DNA from: Burkholderiales bacterium
GTDB lineage: Bacteria > Pseudomonadota > Gammaproteobacteria > Burkholderiales > UBA11063
NCBI GenBank assembly: GCA_028693355.1
Contig: JAQUVM010000012.1
Coordinates: forward strand, 1-40,216
Direction of reading: 5' to 3'
Length of the DNA: 40,216 bases
Shown: positions 16,791 to 26,606 of the stretch, in pieces
How the letters are laid out: every line of letters begins with the position of its first letter
Position numbering within the stretch: position 1 is the first letter of the stretch
Notes under the pieces: model-generated
Databases searched by the model: none
Told to the model about the DNA's origin: nothing
Seen by the model: only the letters and a program-made list of their open reading frames with translations
Position numbers and translations under genes: made by a program

Positions 16791-17714
16791 ATGGATAAAA
16801 TCAATAATCATATAAAAAGTTTCAAACAAAGCTGGAGCTATATTTTATCTCAGCCTATAGAACATCTAATAAACATACTTGTATTAGGTTTAATCATAAC
16901 AATATGTGGTATAGGTTTGTCATTAAATAATAATATGGATACATGGAAAGCTAATAACATCGTTTATCCTCAAATGATTGTTTACATGAATACCCAAGCA
17001 AATCAAGCCGATATAGATGCAACACAAAAAGCAATTAATAAAGCTGGAGCAAAAATTGTAAAGAGCTCTCAGTTTATCAGCAAGGATCAAGCTCTAGCTG
17101 AATTAAGCCAAGATAAAAATATGAAAGAAATTTCATCAGATGTAATTAGTTCAAGTGATAATCCATTACCAGACGTTATTATTATAAATACTTCTACATC
17201 AGAAAGTAGCATACTAAATAAATTAGATATGCAAATATCTCAAATAGCTATGGTAGACGATGTACAAGTTGATATGAATTACGCCGGTAAAGTTGATAAT
17301 TTAATTTTGTTTGCTAGTCGTTTATCATTTGCTATTCAAATTTTATTTATTGCTGTTCTTGGTTTAGTAATTTATAACATGATTCGCTTACAAATGATGC
17401 TAAAAAGTGATGCAATTCAAGTTTCTCGTTTAATCGGTGCTAGCGATTCATTTATTATGCGTCCGCTGATTCATTATGCATTATGGCAGGTAACTATTGC
17501 TACATTAGCAGCTTATGCGGGATTATTTTTTATTTCAAACTCTCTAAATAATTTATTTGCTAGTTTTAGTAATTTATTTGGGAATGGATTTAAAATAACG
17601 CTTCTTCCTATAGAACAATTTGCAATGATGTGGGCATCAATTGCAATATTTACTATATTCACTGTCTTCTTAGCTGTACGCTGGGTTTTTAATAATACGC
17701 AAGCTAAACAATGA
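16791..17714 (+). CDS. ftsX: Cell division permease-like protein FtsX
   Basis: This inner-membrane partner of FtsE (307 residues) has four membrane segments, at about 27-47, 175-195, 225-250 and 275-295. A periplasmic loop (about 50-170) separates the first two; it normally contacts the hydrolase activator (EnvC or NlpD type). Conserved FtsX features are the short cytoplasmic N-terminus, MIRLQMMLKSDAIQVSRLIG and the RPL motif after it. AGGGG, inside the end of ftsE, lies 7 bases before the ATG. The stop overlaps the queA start (ATGA), so translation is coupled. Confidence 0.95.
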   Translation: MDKINNHIKSFKQSWSYILSQPIEHLINILVLGLIITICGIGLSLNNNMDTWKANNIVYPQMIVYMNTQANQADIDATQKAINKAGAKIVKSSQFISKDQALAELSQDKNMKEISSDVISSSDNPLPDVIIINTSTSESSILNKLDMQISQIAMVDDVQVDMNYAGKVDNLILFASRLSFAIQILFIAVLGLVIYNMIRLQMMLKSDAIQVSRLIGASDSFIMRPLIHYALWQVTIATLAAYAGLFFISNSLNNLFASFSNLFGNGFKITLLPIEQFAMMWASIAIFTIFTVFLAVRWVFNNTQAKQ

Positions 17715-18733
17715 AATTAACTGATTTTGATTATAATTTACCAAATGAATTAATAGCCTCTCATCCGACAAATAACCGTTCTGATAGCAGGCTATTAGTA
17801 GTAAATAATTTTGAGTATCAAGATAAACTATTCTCAAATATACTGGATTTTATTGAACCAAATGATTTACTAGTTATTAATAATACAAAAGTTGTAAAAG
17901 CTAGGTTATTTGGAAATAAACCAAGTGGTGGTAAAGTTGAAGTAATGTTAGAAAGAGTAATTAATAATAAAGAAATTATTGCTCATGTAAGAACAAGTAA
18001 GACAATTAAAATTGGTATGTTAATCGACTTACCAGCTGGTATCACCATGGAAGTAATTGAACGAATTGATTCAATATTTAAACTACGTGTTTTGAATGAC
18101 ATTGATATTTACCATTATCTAGAGCAAAATGGTAATTTACCACTACCTCCCTACATGGGGCGACAAGCTGACTCTTCTGATGAAGAACGTTATCAAACAG
18201 TATATGCAAAACATAATGGCTCTGTCGCCGCACCTACTGCAGGTCTTCATTTTACAAATGAGATTATAACTCAGATTTCTGACAAAGGTGCTAAGGTTAC
18301 TCATGTTACACTACATGTGGGCTCTGGTACATTTAAACCAGTTAGTGTTGAAAACATAGCTGAACATAAAATGCATAGTGAAGTTTTTGAAATAACTGAG
18401 GATACAATTCGCTTAATAAAAGAAACCAAACAAAAAGGTGGAAAAGTTATTGCTGTTGGTACAACTAGTATGAGAACATTAGAAACAGTAGCTAATCGTG
18501 GAATGAGTGCGCAAAGTGGTGAAACTGATATATTCATTACACCTGGATTCGAATTCAAAGTAGTAGATAAATTAATTACAAATTTTCACTTACCAAAATC
18601 AACTCTATTAATGTTAGTGAGCGCATTTAGTGGTAGCGAAGTAATTAAGAAAACGTATGAATATGCTGTTAAAAATAAATATCGCTTTTTTAGTTATGGC
18701 GATGCTATGTTATTAACTCGTCAAAAAGTATAA
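17711..18733 (+). CDS. queA: S-adenosylmethionine:tRNA ribosyltransferase-isomerase
   Basis: QueA transfers and isomerises the ribosyl group of AdoMet onto preQ1 at tRNA position 34, giving epoxyqueuosine. The 340-residue protein starts MKLTDFDYNLPNELIASHP, almost the family consensus, and has LVINNTKVVKARLFG, GRQADSSDEERYQTVYA, GSVAAPTAGLHFT, HVGSGTFKPV and TNFHLPKSTLLMLVSAF. Length is normal and nothing is missing. The ATG overlaps the ftsX stop by four bases. No other queuosine genes are present in the window. Confidence 0.98.
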   Translation: MKLTDFDYNLPNELIASHPTNNRSDSRLLVVNNFEYQDKLFSNILDFIEPNDLLVINNTKVVKARLFGNKPSGGKVEVMLERVINNKEIIAHVRTSKTIKIGMLIDLPAGITMEVIERIDSIFKLRVLNDIDIYHYLEQNGNLPLPPYMGRQADSSDEERYQTVYAKHNGSVAAPTAGLHFTNEIITQISDKGAKVTHVTLHVGSGTFKPVSVENIAEHKMHSEVFEITEDTIRLIKETKQKGGKVIAVGTTSMRTLETVANRGMSAQSGETDIFITPGFEFKVVDKLITNFHLPKSTLLMLVSAFSGSEVIKKTYEYAVKNKYRFFSYGDAMLLTRQKV

Positions 18734-18734
18734 T

Positions 18735-18768
18735 AAAGTCCAAGATTGAAAGATAAAGAGTATATATG
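18735..18768 (+). promoter_or_regulatory. Leader element of ubiE shared with carA
   Basis: From AAAGTCC through the ATG this 34-base stretch matches the sequence before carA (39308-39341) at 30 positions, with identical spacing to the start codon. It contains the ribosome-binding AAAGAG. Confidence 0.6.
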
Positions 18769-19500
18769 AGTGAAAATAAAACACACTTCGGCTTTAAGAC
18801 CGTTGAAGAAGAGAATAAATCTAATTTAGTTGCAGATGTATTTCATTCAGTAGCAAGTAAGTATGATATTATGAATGATGTTATGTCATTTGGGCTACAT
18901 CGTATTTGGAAACAATTTACTTTCTACACGTCAGAGGTTAAAAAAGGTGATAAAGTTTTAGATATCGCAGGCGGAACTGGAGATATAACAAAGGGATTTA
19001 AAAAAATCGTTGGAGAAACTGGGGAAATTTGGCATACCGATATTAATTCGTCAATGTTAAAAACTGGTCGTGATAGATTATTAAATGAAGGAATACTAAC
19101 TCCTCAATGTTTATGCGATGCTGAAAAACTTCCTTTTCCAGATAATTACTTCAATGCTGTGTGTGTATCATTTGGCTTACGTAATATGACTCATAAAGAT
19201 GAAGCACTAAAAGAAATGTATAGAGTACTAAAACCAGGTGGTGTACTAATGGTTTTAGAGTTTTCTAAAATTCATAAGCCATTAGAAAAACTTTATGACA
19301 TATATTCATTTAAGCTATTGCCAATCATGGGTAAGTTAATTGCAAACGATGCAGATAGTTATCAATATTTAGCTGAATCAATTCGTATGCATCCAAGCCA
19401 AGAAACTCTTAAACAAATGATGTATGATGCTGGCTTTAGCACTGTAAAATATCATAATTTAACTTTTGGTGTAACGGCCCTACATAAAGGATATAAATAA
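18766..19500 (+). CDS. ubiE: Ubiquinone/menaquinone biosynthesis C-methyltransferase UbiE
   Basis: UbiE performs the AdoMet-dependent C-methylation of the demethyl-quinone ring. The protein is 244 residues. The family start ([33 protein letters not shown]) is clear, with the AdoMet-binding motif [16 protein letters not shown], motif II-like [20 protein letters not shown], and the conserved C-terminal [13 protein letters not shown]. An AAAGAG ribosome-binding site lies inside a leader also found before carA. In E. coli the next genes are ubiJ and ubiB; here a convergent MFS gene and a 450-base gap intervene. Confidence 0.97.
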   Translation: MSENKTHFGFKTVEEENKSNLVADVFHSVASKYDIMNDVMSFGLHRIWKQFTFYTSEVKKGDKVLDIAGGTGDITKGFKKIVGETGEIWHTDINSSMLKTGRDRLLNEGILTPQCLCDAEKLPFPDNYFNAVCVSFGLRNMTHKDEALKEMYRVLKPGGVLMVLEFSKIHKPLEKLYDIYSFKLLPIMGKLIANDADSYQYLAESIRMHPSQETLKQMMYDAGFSTVKYHNLTFGVTALHKGYK

Positions 19501-19518
19501 ATTGAAATACGTTAGTAC

Positions 19519-19551
19519 ATAGCCAAATTATATTTACTATACTTTGGCTAT
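19519..19551. terminator. Hairpin between the convergent ubiE and MFS genes
   Basis: ATAGCCAAA (19519-19527) pairs with TTTGGCTAT (19543-19551) across a 15-base loop. It overlaps the MFS stop codon and lacks a T-run, so it may be a weak or Rho-assisted terminator. Confidence 0.4.
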
Positions 19552-20784
19552 TGATCTCGTAAATTTATAAAATACTAATAAAGCACCAATAGAAGCTGCC
19601 ACATATAACCATAATGATAAATAGTAGCTATTTGAGAATAGTGGATTATTAAAGTATATCTTTTGTGGTTGGATATGATAAATCATAAATCCAAAAATAT
19701 ATTGACCAACCACACCACCAGTTACAATTGCCATATTTACAATAGAGCTAATCATACCTTTTTGCCCATCTTTTTTCATTAAGTATGGAATAAATGCAAA
19801 TGCTAATATAACACACACACCAGAAACTCCTGCAAAAACACAAAAAATAACAATAGCAGAATAACTAAATACATAAGGAATTACCATTATAAGAAAAGTT
19901 ACCACAGTCATAATTGATAGTGTAAATGCTGCAATTTTTAATTTTTTGAATGTTTTAGTAAATAAACCAATCAACAAATTTCCTACTAAAAAAGCCCCCC
20001 AATAAATATTGGATAAAATTAAAGCAGTTTGTGCTGAATACTCATGAATATTTATCATATAATCACGAATCCAATATCCAGCAAATGACATCATGATGAA
20101 CCAATTCAAAAATGCATATATTATTAATAATATAACAGCTTTGTTCGAAAATATATTTATAAGTTCTGCAAAAAACTTATACTCAATCTCTTTATTCTCA
20201 CCACTTTCAATTTGATTATGATTTGGATTTTGTATAAAAAAATATGTAAGACATAAAATAGTAACTAATACAAATATAATTAAAAAGTTAGCATTATGCC
20301 AGCCGTATGTATTTAGTATACTATAAAAAGGCGCAGCTGCAACTATCGAACCGAATGTTGTTGCTGCTTCAACAATACCAATTAATAACACCAAATAGCG
20401 TGGGCTAAAAAAATTCATTGCAACGTACACAGCTGATAAATAAGAAGTAGCAAAAGCAAAACCTATAATTAGTCTACTACTTGCCAAAATCAGAGGTGAA
20501 TAACTAAACTGATGAAGAAGTGAACCAAATATAGCAATACAAAGACTAACAATTATTACAATTCTAATACCATAACGTGCAAATAAAATTCCGATTGGTA
20601 TTTGCATCAAAATGCAAGCAATCAAATAAAGTGAGTATAAATTTAGTACTTCATTAGAATTAATATTAAATAATTTCTCAAAATAAAACGAGGTTGTAAT
20701 CGGTAATGACTGCATAAAAGCATGCATGAAAGAAAATGTACAAACAATCACAAAAATAATAATCCGACGATTCATAGAAAACAT
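19537..20784 (-). CDS. Major facilitator superfamily transporter
   Basis: This integral inner-membrane protein of about 415 residues has twelve hydrophobic segments in two halves. The loop between helices 2 and 3 (GILFARYGIRIVIIVSL) fits the MFS motif A region, and a central cytoplasmic loop (NPNHNQIESGENKEIEYKF) separates the halves. The substrate cannot be inferred. I prefer the ATG at 20784, which has GAGG 9 bases upstream, over the ATG at 20799, which has none. It lies on the opposite strand inside what is elsewhere the ubiE-ubiJ-ubiB operon, so it is probably a later insertion or rearrangement. Confidence 0.85.
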   Translation of the reverse strand: MFSMNRRIIIFVIVCTFSFMHAFMQSLPITTSFYFEKLFNINSNEVLNLYSLYLIACILMQIPIGILFARYGIRIVIIVSLCIAIFGSLLHQFSYSPLILASSRLIIGFAFATSYLSAVYVAMNFFSPRYLVLLIGIVEAATTFGSIVAAAPFYSILNTYGWHNANFLIIFVLVTILCLTYFFIQNPNHNQIESGENKEIEYKFFAELINIFSNKAVILLIIYAFLNWFIMMSFAGYWIRDYMINIHEYSAQTALILSNIYWGAFLVGNLLIGLFTKTFKKLKIAAFTLSIMTVVTFLIMVIPYVFSYSAIVIFCVFAGVSGVCVILAFAFIPYLMKKDGQKGMISSIVNMAIVTGGVVGQYIFGFMIYHIQPQKIYFNNPLFSNSYYLSLWLYVAASIGALLVFYKFTRSIAKV

Positions 20785-20799
20785 AATAAATAACCTCAT

Positions 20800-21237
20800 G
20801 ACTTATTAACAGACTTATATAAATCATCCAACAATATACTTTAAATTAATAACAACTTCCCTGTAATCTTATATGATATAAAACCATCATTCATGTCAAT
20901 TTATATAGACAGAAAAGCGCATAATGCATACACTTTACCACATAATTGTTGTCTAATAGTACAAACATGCGATTACATCACTATCATAAATAATTAGCAA
21001 ACCTTAAATAATCCACTAAAGATAGAATATGAAAATTTAAAATCAGCAACACCAGTAGTTGCACTACAAAATAATAAGAGATGAATAGCGTTAACAAATA
21101 ATTGTTTTTTGCAACACATGTCATAATTAAATCAACCACCTTAAGAACATAACAATTAATACAAAACGACTAACTTACATCTATAACACATAAACATGAT
21201 AAAATCGTAAACTAATAAGTTGAATATTAACAACACT
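20800..21237. other. Intergenic region without recognisable gene
   Basis: About 440 bases between the divergent MFS and ubiJ genes. I see only reading frames of about ten codons and no strong repeat or hairpin. A weak TTACAT/GATAAA pair near 21174-21202 could be the ubiJ promoter. Confidence 0.4.
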
Positions 21238-21252
21238 AAGAGATATTAAAAC

Positions 21253-21828
21253 GTGATTAATGAATTCGCAATAAAAGCAATTAATTTATTATTAGATGCT
21301 AACCCAAACACTAAACCAATGTTACAAAAATATAGCACCAAAATTGTACAACTAGACTTGCCTTTCATTGCTATTGCATTTATCATTTCTCCTGATGGGA
21401 GTCTATCTCCTGAAAAATCAACTCCCGACTGCGTTATTAAAATACCCATAGCAAGCGCGAGCCATCTAATTCATAATGATGAAGTAAAAACGTATAAAAC
21501 CTTAGAAATAACAGGTGACAAAACTTTAGCAAAAGACTTACTATCAATACTTGCCACAATTGAGACAACTAAATTGTTATATTTACATCAAAACCCATTT
21601 CTAAGCATGTTTGCAAATAAATTGGAGCAAATCATTGATAATTTAGTAAGCTATGCAAAATTAGTAGCAAACAATGCTTCTTTATCAACTAGTCAATATA
21701 TACAATATGAGACCTCATCAATTGCTAATAAACATGAAGTAAATCAATTCTGTAAACAAGTTGATGAAGTTAGCTCACAAACAGAGTTATTAGCCAAAAA
21801 AGTAGAAAAAATCAATGCGCTTAATTAG
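21253..21828 (+). CDS. ubiJ: Ubiquinone biosynthesis accessory factor UbiJ (SCP2-domain)
   Basis: UbiJ is a lipid-binding subunit of the soluble Ubi complex that organises the hydroxylation and methylation steps of ubiquinone synthesis. The 191-residue protein has an SCP2-like N-terminal domain (about 1-105) and a C-terminal coiled coil (about 160-190, VNQFCKQVDEVSSQTELLAKKVEKI), the two-part build of UbiJ/YigP. Sequence conservation is low, and the call leans on the adjacent ubiB and on the architecture. The start is GTG with AAGAGA 9 bases upstream. The 3' end overlaps ubiB by 14 bases. Confidence 0.82.
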   Translation: MINEFAIKAINLLLDANPNTKPMLQKYSTKIVQLDLPFIAIAFIISPDGSLSPEKSTPDCVIKIPIASASHLIHNDEVKTYKTLEITGDKTLAKDLLSILATIETTKLLYLHQNPFLSMFANKLEQIIDNLVSYAKLVANNASLSTSQYIQYETSSIANKHEVNQFCKQVDEVSSQTELLAKKVEKINALN

Positions 21829-23338
21829 ACTATTTAAAATCATTTTTACATTTAAACGTTATGGTTTATTTCAAATACTCAAGCTTAATGATAAAACTAG
21901 TAAATTTGCCATATTTCTAGAAATGTCTCTATGGTTTGTACCTCAAAAGCATATGGACAAATCACTTCCAATTCGCGTAAAACTAGCTTTTGAGTCATTA
22001 GGCCCAGTATTTGTAAAATTTGGGCAATTATTATCAACACGTCCAGATCTAATACCCAATAACTACATGGCAGAGTTATCTCAATTACAAAATAATGTTA
22101 AACCATTTGATTCTAATATTTCTCAGCAAATCATTGAGACTTCATTAGGTAAACCTATTTCTGACATATTTGATGACTTTACTAAAGAGCCAATTGCATC
22201 TGCATCAATTGCCCAGGTACATAAAGCTATTTTGAAAGAAAATGGCTTAAGCGTTGCAGTTAAAGTACTCCGCCCAAAAATTCATAAAGTCATAGCTAAA
22301 GATATAAAATTAATGACTCTCGCTGCATGGCTAGTAGAAAATTTAATTAGCGATGGTAAGCGCTTACGACCACGAGAGATTATTGAAGAGTTTGCAATAA
22401 CTATTCGTGATGAATTAGATTTTTTACAAGAAGCCGCCAATAGTACAGAACTTGCTCGTTTACATCAAAATGACCCTAAAATCTTAATTCCTACAGTCTA
22501 CTATGATTACACAAGTAAAGATGTCATAGTAATGGAGTGGATGAATGGAACAGCCATCAATGATTTAGCTGAATTACGTCGCCAAGGAATTGATTTAGTA
22601 AAATTATCTCATTATGGAGTTGAGATATTTTATACACAAGTATTTCATTTTGGCTTTTTTCATGCTGATATGCATCCTGGTAATATTTTATGTTCTAACG
22701 ATGGGCGCTACATTGCCCTAGATTTTGGTATAGTTGGCTGTTTATCTGACGAAGATAAGCGCTATCTGGCTGTAAATATTTTAGCATTCTTTAATCGAGA
22801 TTATAAAAAAGTAGCGGTAACTCATGTAGAATCAGGCTGGGCTCCTAAAGACACTCCTATAGAACAATTTGAGAATGCTATTCGTGCAGTATGCGAACCA
22901 ATTTTTAATAAACCATTGGCACAAATTTCCTTTGCTCAAGTTTTAATTAAGCTATTTCAAGTGTCTCGACGTTTTGGTATAGTAGTACAGCCGCAGCTAA
23001 TTTTATTACAAAAAACTATTGTAAACGTGGAAGGGCTTGGAAGAGTATTAAACCCAGAGCTAGACTTGTGGAAAACAGCTAAACCAATTTTACATAAATG
23101 GTTAAAACAGCAAATGGGACTTAAAGGATTTATTCATAATCTAAAAGAAGAACTCCCATATTGGTCTTATATCATGCCAACTATGCCACGTAATTTTGCA
23201 AATACTTTACAAAAATTACAAGATTCAAATGAAGTTAATCAAAACTACTATAAATTAACAAGAGATTATCGTCGTATGAATTTTATATTAACATTAGTAG
23301 TCATTGGTCTAACCGTTATTTTGGCAATTAAATTATGA
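21815..23338 (+). CDS. ubiB: UbiB, ABC1/ADCK-type atypical kinase for ubiquinone synthesis
   Basis: This membrane-anchored protein-kinase-like ATPase (507 residues) is needed for ubiquinone synthesis and is thought to help move quinone precursors. The family-defining KxGQ motif (KFGQLLSTRPDLIP, from 68), the Ala-rich loop (EPIASASIAQVHKA), the kinase Lys in VAVKVLRPKI, the ExD-like DELDFLQEA, HADMHPGNIL and the metal-binding DFG (ALDFGIVG) are all present. The C-terminus ends in one membrane segment (FILTLVVIGLTVILAI). It overlaps ubiJ upstream and the RNB nuclease gene downstream (ATGA), forming a tightly coupled three-gene unit. Confidence 0.96.
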   Translation: MRLIRLFKIIFTFKRYGLFQILKLNDKTSKFAIFLEMSLWFVPQKHMDKSLPIRVKLAFESLGPVFVKFGQLLSTRPDLIPNNYMAELSQLQNNVKPFDSNISQQIIETSLGKPISDIFDDFTKEPIASASIAQVHKAILKENGLSVAVKVLRPKIHKVIAKDIKLMTLAAWLVENLISDGKRLRPREIIEEFAITIRDELDFLQEAANSTELARLHQNDPKILIPTVYYDYTSKDVIVMEWMNGTAINDLAELRRQGIDLVKLSHYGVEIFYTQVFHFGFFHADMHPGNILCSNDGRYIALDFGIVGCLSDEDKRYLAVNILAFFNRDYKKVAVTHVESGWAPKDTPIEQFENAIRAVCEPIFNKPLAQISFAQVLIKLFQVSRRFGIVVQPQLILLQKTIVNVEGLGRVLNPELDLWKTAKPILHKWLKQQMGLKGFIHNLKEELPYWSYIMPTMPRNFANTLQKLQDSNEVNQNYYKLTRDYRRMNFILTLVVIGLTVILAIKL

Positions 23339-25164
23339 AATATGCATTAGTCTTTGATAATAATAGTTATAAGATAGTAAACCTAATCGCTGTTGAGAAA
23401 AAACATGCTGAGATTAGCTATTTAGAAGAAAAGAATGAAAAAAAGATTAAACTTGATAATCTCATTTATCAATTTGATGCCAACTTACAGAACTTAGAAA
23501 ATAGCATTAAAAATATTCGTAATGAATTGGATTTTGAATTACTTTGGGAATTATCTGCCGATAATAATGTTTGGGAATGGCAAGATCTGTGTGATCTATA
23601 CTTTAGTAATACCAATGTTGATCATATGGTTGGGATATTTATGGCAGTATGTGATCCTGCTATCTTTTTCTCATATATTGATGGCAAATTAAAACGCCAC
23701 TCTCGTGAAGAAATCTCAGAGCGTCAAACCCAATTAGCCAAGCAAATAGAATATCAAAACAAATTTAATCTTATATATGATGCTTTAGTTAATTTACAAA
23801 AACCAGAATGGCAAATTGATCCTCTGTTATTTATTAATAAACCAGAGAAAAACTCTTTAGAGTATAAAGCAACCATAAAAGCAACTAAAGAGCTTAAAAT
23901 ATCATTAACTGAGTTATTATTCAAACTTGGTTATATTTCATCAATTGAAGATTTTTTAGAAAAAAGTTTTATCCGACATTACTTTCCTAAAGGTACTAAA
24001 CTAGAAGAGTTTATAATTGACGATCATGCATGTGACCTGCCACTAAATGAAACAAGGTCTGTATTTTCCATTGATGAATTAGCAACGACAGAAGTTGATG
24101 ATGCATTTTCAATTTCCAAAACAGAGTCTGGATGGTTACTGGGAATACATATTTCAGCTCCAGCACTTAACCCAAAACTATTAGATATAGCTAGTGATAG
24201 AATGTCAACTGTATATTATCCTGGACATAAGATTACCATGTTACCAGAGAATGTTATTGCTCATTATAGCTTAGATGAAGGCAAAGAGCTTCCTGTTGTT
24301 AGTATTTACTTTATATTAGATAACGAATTAAATATAGTTGAACAAAACTCTGTATTAGAACGAGTAAAAATATCCGCCAACTTACGGACAGAAAATTTAG
24401 AAAAATATTTTAATAGCGAGAATCTGGATAAAACATTTAATTATCCATATGAAGATGAATTAAAGTTTCTACATAAATTTGCTTTAAAGCTTGAGGAATG
24501 TCGCGGTAAATCTAGTGTAAACCAACTCATGGTAGATTATAGCTTTGCTTTTGGCAGTGATGGTAAGATCCAAATAAAACCACGCATTCGTGGAAACCCA
24601 ATCGACAAATTAGTTAGCGAATTAATGATTTTAGCAAATTGCAGTTGGGGGAGAATGCTAACAAATTCATTTGTACCTGCAATTTATAGAGTTAAACAAC
24701 CTATGATGCCAGTTATCATGACTCTTACTCCGAACTCTCATACAGGATTGAATGTTGACTATTATACATGGGCCAGCTCACCACTAAGAAGAGCAGTTGA
24801 TTTTATTAATCAATCACAAATTATAAGTTTATTAGCTAAAAAAAAGCCATTGTTAGCTACTGACTATAATGTAGCGACTGTTGTAGAAAGCTTTGATGAT
24901 ACTTACAGCAGCTATCTAAAGTTTCAAGATAGTGTAGAAAAATACTGGTCGTTACGTTATCTAGAACAAGAAAATATAAGCAGTATTAAAGCAACATTTA
25001 CGTATAAAAATAATGTACAACTTGATGGCGTACCACTTACTTTAGATGTAAGTAGTATCACCAAAATGCAACCACAAGGAACTGTAATTGAATTAAAAAT
25101 TGGAAACATTAATTTTATTACTCAAACTTTTGATTATAAATTAATAAGCCCATTGTACACTTAG
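23335..25164 (+). CDS. RNB-domain (RNase II/R family) exoribonuclease
   Basis: This predicted 3'-5' exoribonuclease has 609 residues. The RNB catalytic core begins about residue 240. In FSIDELATTEVDDAFSI the metal-binding Asp residues are D247, D255 and D256, with E253 where E. coli RNase II has Asp207. Further core motifs are PGHKITMLPENVIAHYSLDEG, KLVSELMILANCSWGRML and YTWASSPLRRAVDFINQ. The N-terminal ~240 residues do not show clear cold-shock domains, unlike RNase R, so it belongs to the shorter, divergent RNB group rather than rnr. Translation is coupled to ubiB by a 4-base overlap. Activity is inferred, not certain, given the Asp-to-Glu change. Confidence 0.88.
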   Translation: MKYALVFDNNSYKIVNLIAVEKKHAEISYLEEKNEKKIKLDNLIYQFDANLQNLENSIKNIRNELDFELLWELSADNNVWEWQDLCDLYFSNTNVDHMVGIFMAVCDPAIFFSYIDGKLKRHSREEISERQTQLAKQIEYQNKFNLIYDALVNLQKPEWQIDPLLFINKPEKNSLEYKATIKATKELKISLTELLFKLGYISSIEDFLEKSFIRHYFPKGTKLEEFIIDDHACDLPLNETRSVFSIDELATTEVDDAFSISKTESGWLLGIHISAPALNPKLLDIASDRMSTVYYPGHKITMLPENVIAHYSLDEGKELPVVSIYFILDNELNIVEQNSVLERVKISANLRTENLEKYFNSENLDKTFNYPYEDELKFLHKFALKLEECRGKSSVNQLMVDYSFAFGSDGKIQIKPRIRGNPIDKLVSELMILANCSWGRMLTNSFVPAIYRVKQPMMPVIMTLTPNSHTGLNVDYYTWASSPLRRAVDFINQSQIISLLAKKKPLLATDYNVATVVESFDDTYSSYLKFQDSVEKYWSLRYLEQENISSIKATFTYKNNVQLDGVPLTLDVSSITKMQPQGTVIELKIGNINFITQTFDYKLISPLYT

Positions 25165-25215
25165 CAACAATAATATAAATTAAAAATTCTTAATCATACA
25201 GATATAATAATATAT

Positions 25216-26115
25216 TTATGCGAATTTGCCAACTACATGATATCCAAGTCGCTCACTTATAAAGTTGAGAAATATTTTATCAATATTTCTCATATTAAAT
25301 TTTTGAACCAAGTAAAAATTTAAAGTATGAATATTCCAATCAGGAAGTATTTGTATTACTTCACCACAAGCAAACTCTTTTGCACACATGAAATCCCAAC
25401 AACCAAAGAGATGTTCTGTAGCATGCTTCCCAACCTCCTTCATATGCATAACATTATCTATATATATATTACTATCAAAATTTGGCGAGACCTCTTGATG
25501 AGTCTTAGTGTTTACCATTGACAATTTATGTTGACTATGATCTAGAATTAAATTAATGAATTTTCTATTATTTAACTCTTCTATACTTTTTGGAACTCCA
25601 TGTTTTTGCGCATATTGATTACTGCAATAAAGATGTGAATGCTCTCTTCTAAAAAAACTGGTTATTAATCCTGGTTGGCTAATATTATGTCTAGTAATGG
25701 CAAAGTCAACTACTCCAAAATCAGGAACTTCTTTTTCATATAGTATATTTAGTTTCATTTTTGGATATGAATTCATAAACACTTCTATATGCGGAGATAA
25801 AAGTTCATAACTTAAAATAAATGGCAATGATATTGTAATGGTATCATTAGAATCGCTATAAAAATCCTTTTTATAATTTTCTAATGTTGTATTAATAAAT
25901 AACGGGAGATGTTTAAATTTATTATATATATAATCACCAAACTCCGTGATATTAAAATTCTTTCCATTACGAACAATTAATCTATTCCCAAGCATCTCTT
26001 CCAATTTATAAATGCGCTTACTAACCGTAGATTGTTGAATATTAGCATTCGTGGCCGCTTTAGTAAAACTATGTGCCTCATATAAAGTAATAAATAAAAA
26101 AATATCATCCAGCAT
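25216..26115 (-). CDS. LysR-family transcriptional regulator (paralogue A)
   Basis: This 299-residue LysR-type regulator has an N-terminal winged helix-turn-helix (about 1-60, with FTKAATNANIQQSTVSKRIYKLEE as the recognition region) and a substrate-binding domain (about 90-290). It is very similar over its whole length to the regulator at 29709-30608: both have ITRHNI, FFRREH, LYCSNQYAQKHG and LFGCWDFMC. The ligand and targets are unknown. The upstream gap carries a TTTTGGAAT...GGAATA pair also present before the paralogue, a candidate autoregulatory site. It converges on the RNB gene. Confidence 0.92.
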   Translation of the reverse strand: MLDDIFLFITLYEAHSFTKAATNANIQQSTVSKRIYKLEEMLGNRLIVRNGKNFNITEFGDYIYNKFKHLPLFINTTLENYKKDFYSDSNDTITISLPFILSYELLSPHIEVFMNSYPKMKLNILYEKEVPDFGVVDFAITRHNISQPGLITSFFRREHSHLYCSNQYAQKHGVPKSIEELNNRKFINLILDHSQHKLSMVNTKTHQEVSPNFDSNIYIDNVMHMKEVGKHATEHLFGCWDFMCAKEFACGEVIQILPDWNIHTLNFYLVQKFNMRNIDKIFLNFISERLGYHVVGKFA

Positions 26116-26295
26116 GATTTATACACCTCATAAAATAATAATTAATCTCAAGTCACAGTAATTAATACAGCTACAGTATTAATTGCCATGCGTATAGTTA
26201 TAACTAATAATTACAAGAATAGACTTGTTCTTCAAGGTGAAGTATAACAATACTTTCATTCCATATTTAAAAATACACCCCCTATAATACATTAC

Positions 26296-26326
26296 TTTTG
26301 GAATATAAAATCACAATTATGGAATA
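26296..26326. promoter_or_regulatory. GGAAT box pair upstream of LysR paralogue A
   Basis: TTTTGGAAT (26296-26304) and AATTATGGAATA (26315-26326) are spaced exactly as a similar pair before LysR paralogue B (30742-30772); about 22 of 31 positions match. Possible shared LysR site. Confidence 0.45.
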
Positions 26327-26574
26327 AGAGAACTTAAATAAATAAAGAACAGTTAGCATGAGCTAAACATAAAGAATCATATTTTAATATTTACGAATCA
26401 GAACAATATGTTTTGAATAAAAATAATAAAACTCAAAGAAAAATAATAAATTAATTATAATATATGAAAATAAAAGATAATTTGTTGCACATAAACAACA
26501 ATAGTTTCATTTTATATTATCTATTTGCTAGTAGTTATGTTTTAATAGCTAAAATAAAGGTTTAATTTAAGCCA

Positions 26575-26606
26575 TATAGCATTTTTAGATGATTAAAAAT
26601 GCTATA
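26575..26606. repeat. 12-bp inverted repeat (stem-loop) downstream of pdxY
   Basis: TATAGCATTTTT pairs perfectly with AAAAATGCTATA across an 8-base loop, 63 bases beyond the pdxY stop. Neither side has a T-run outside the stem, so it is an imperfect terminator candidate, or a small repeat element. Confidence 0.55.
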
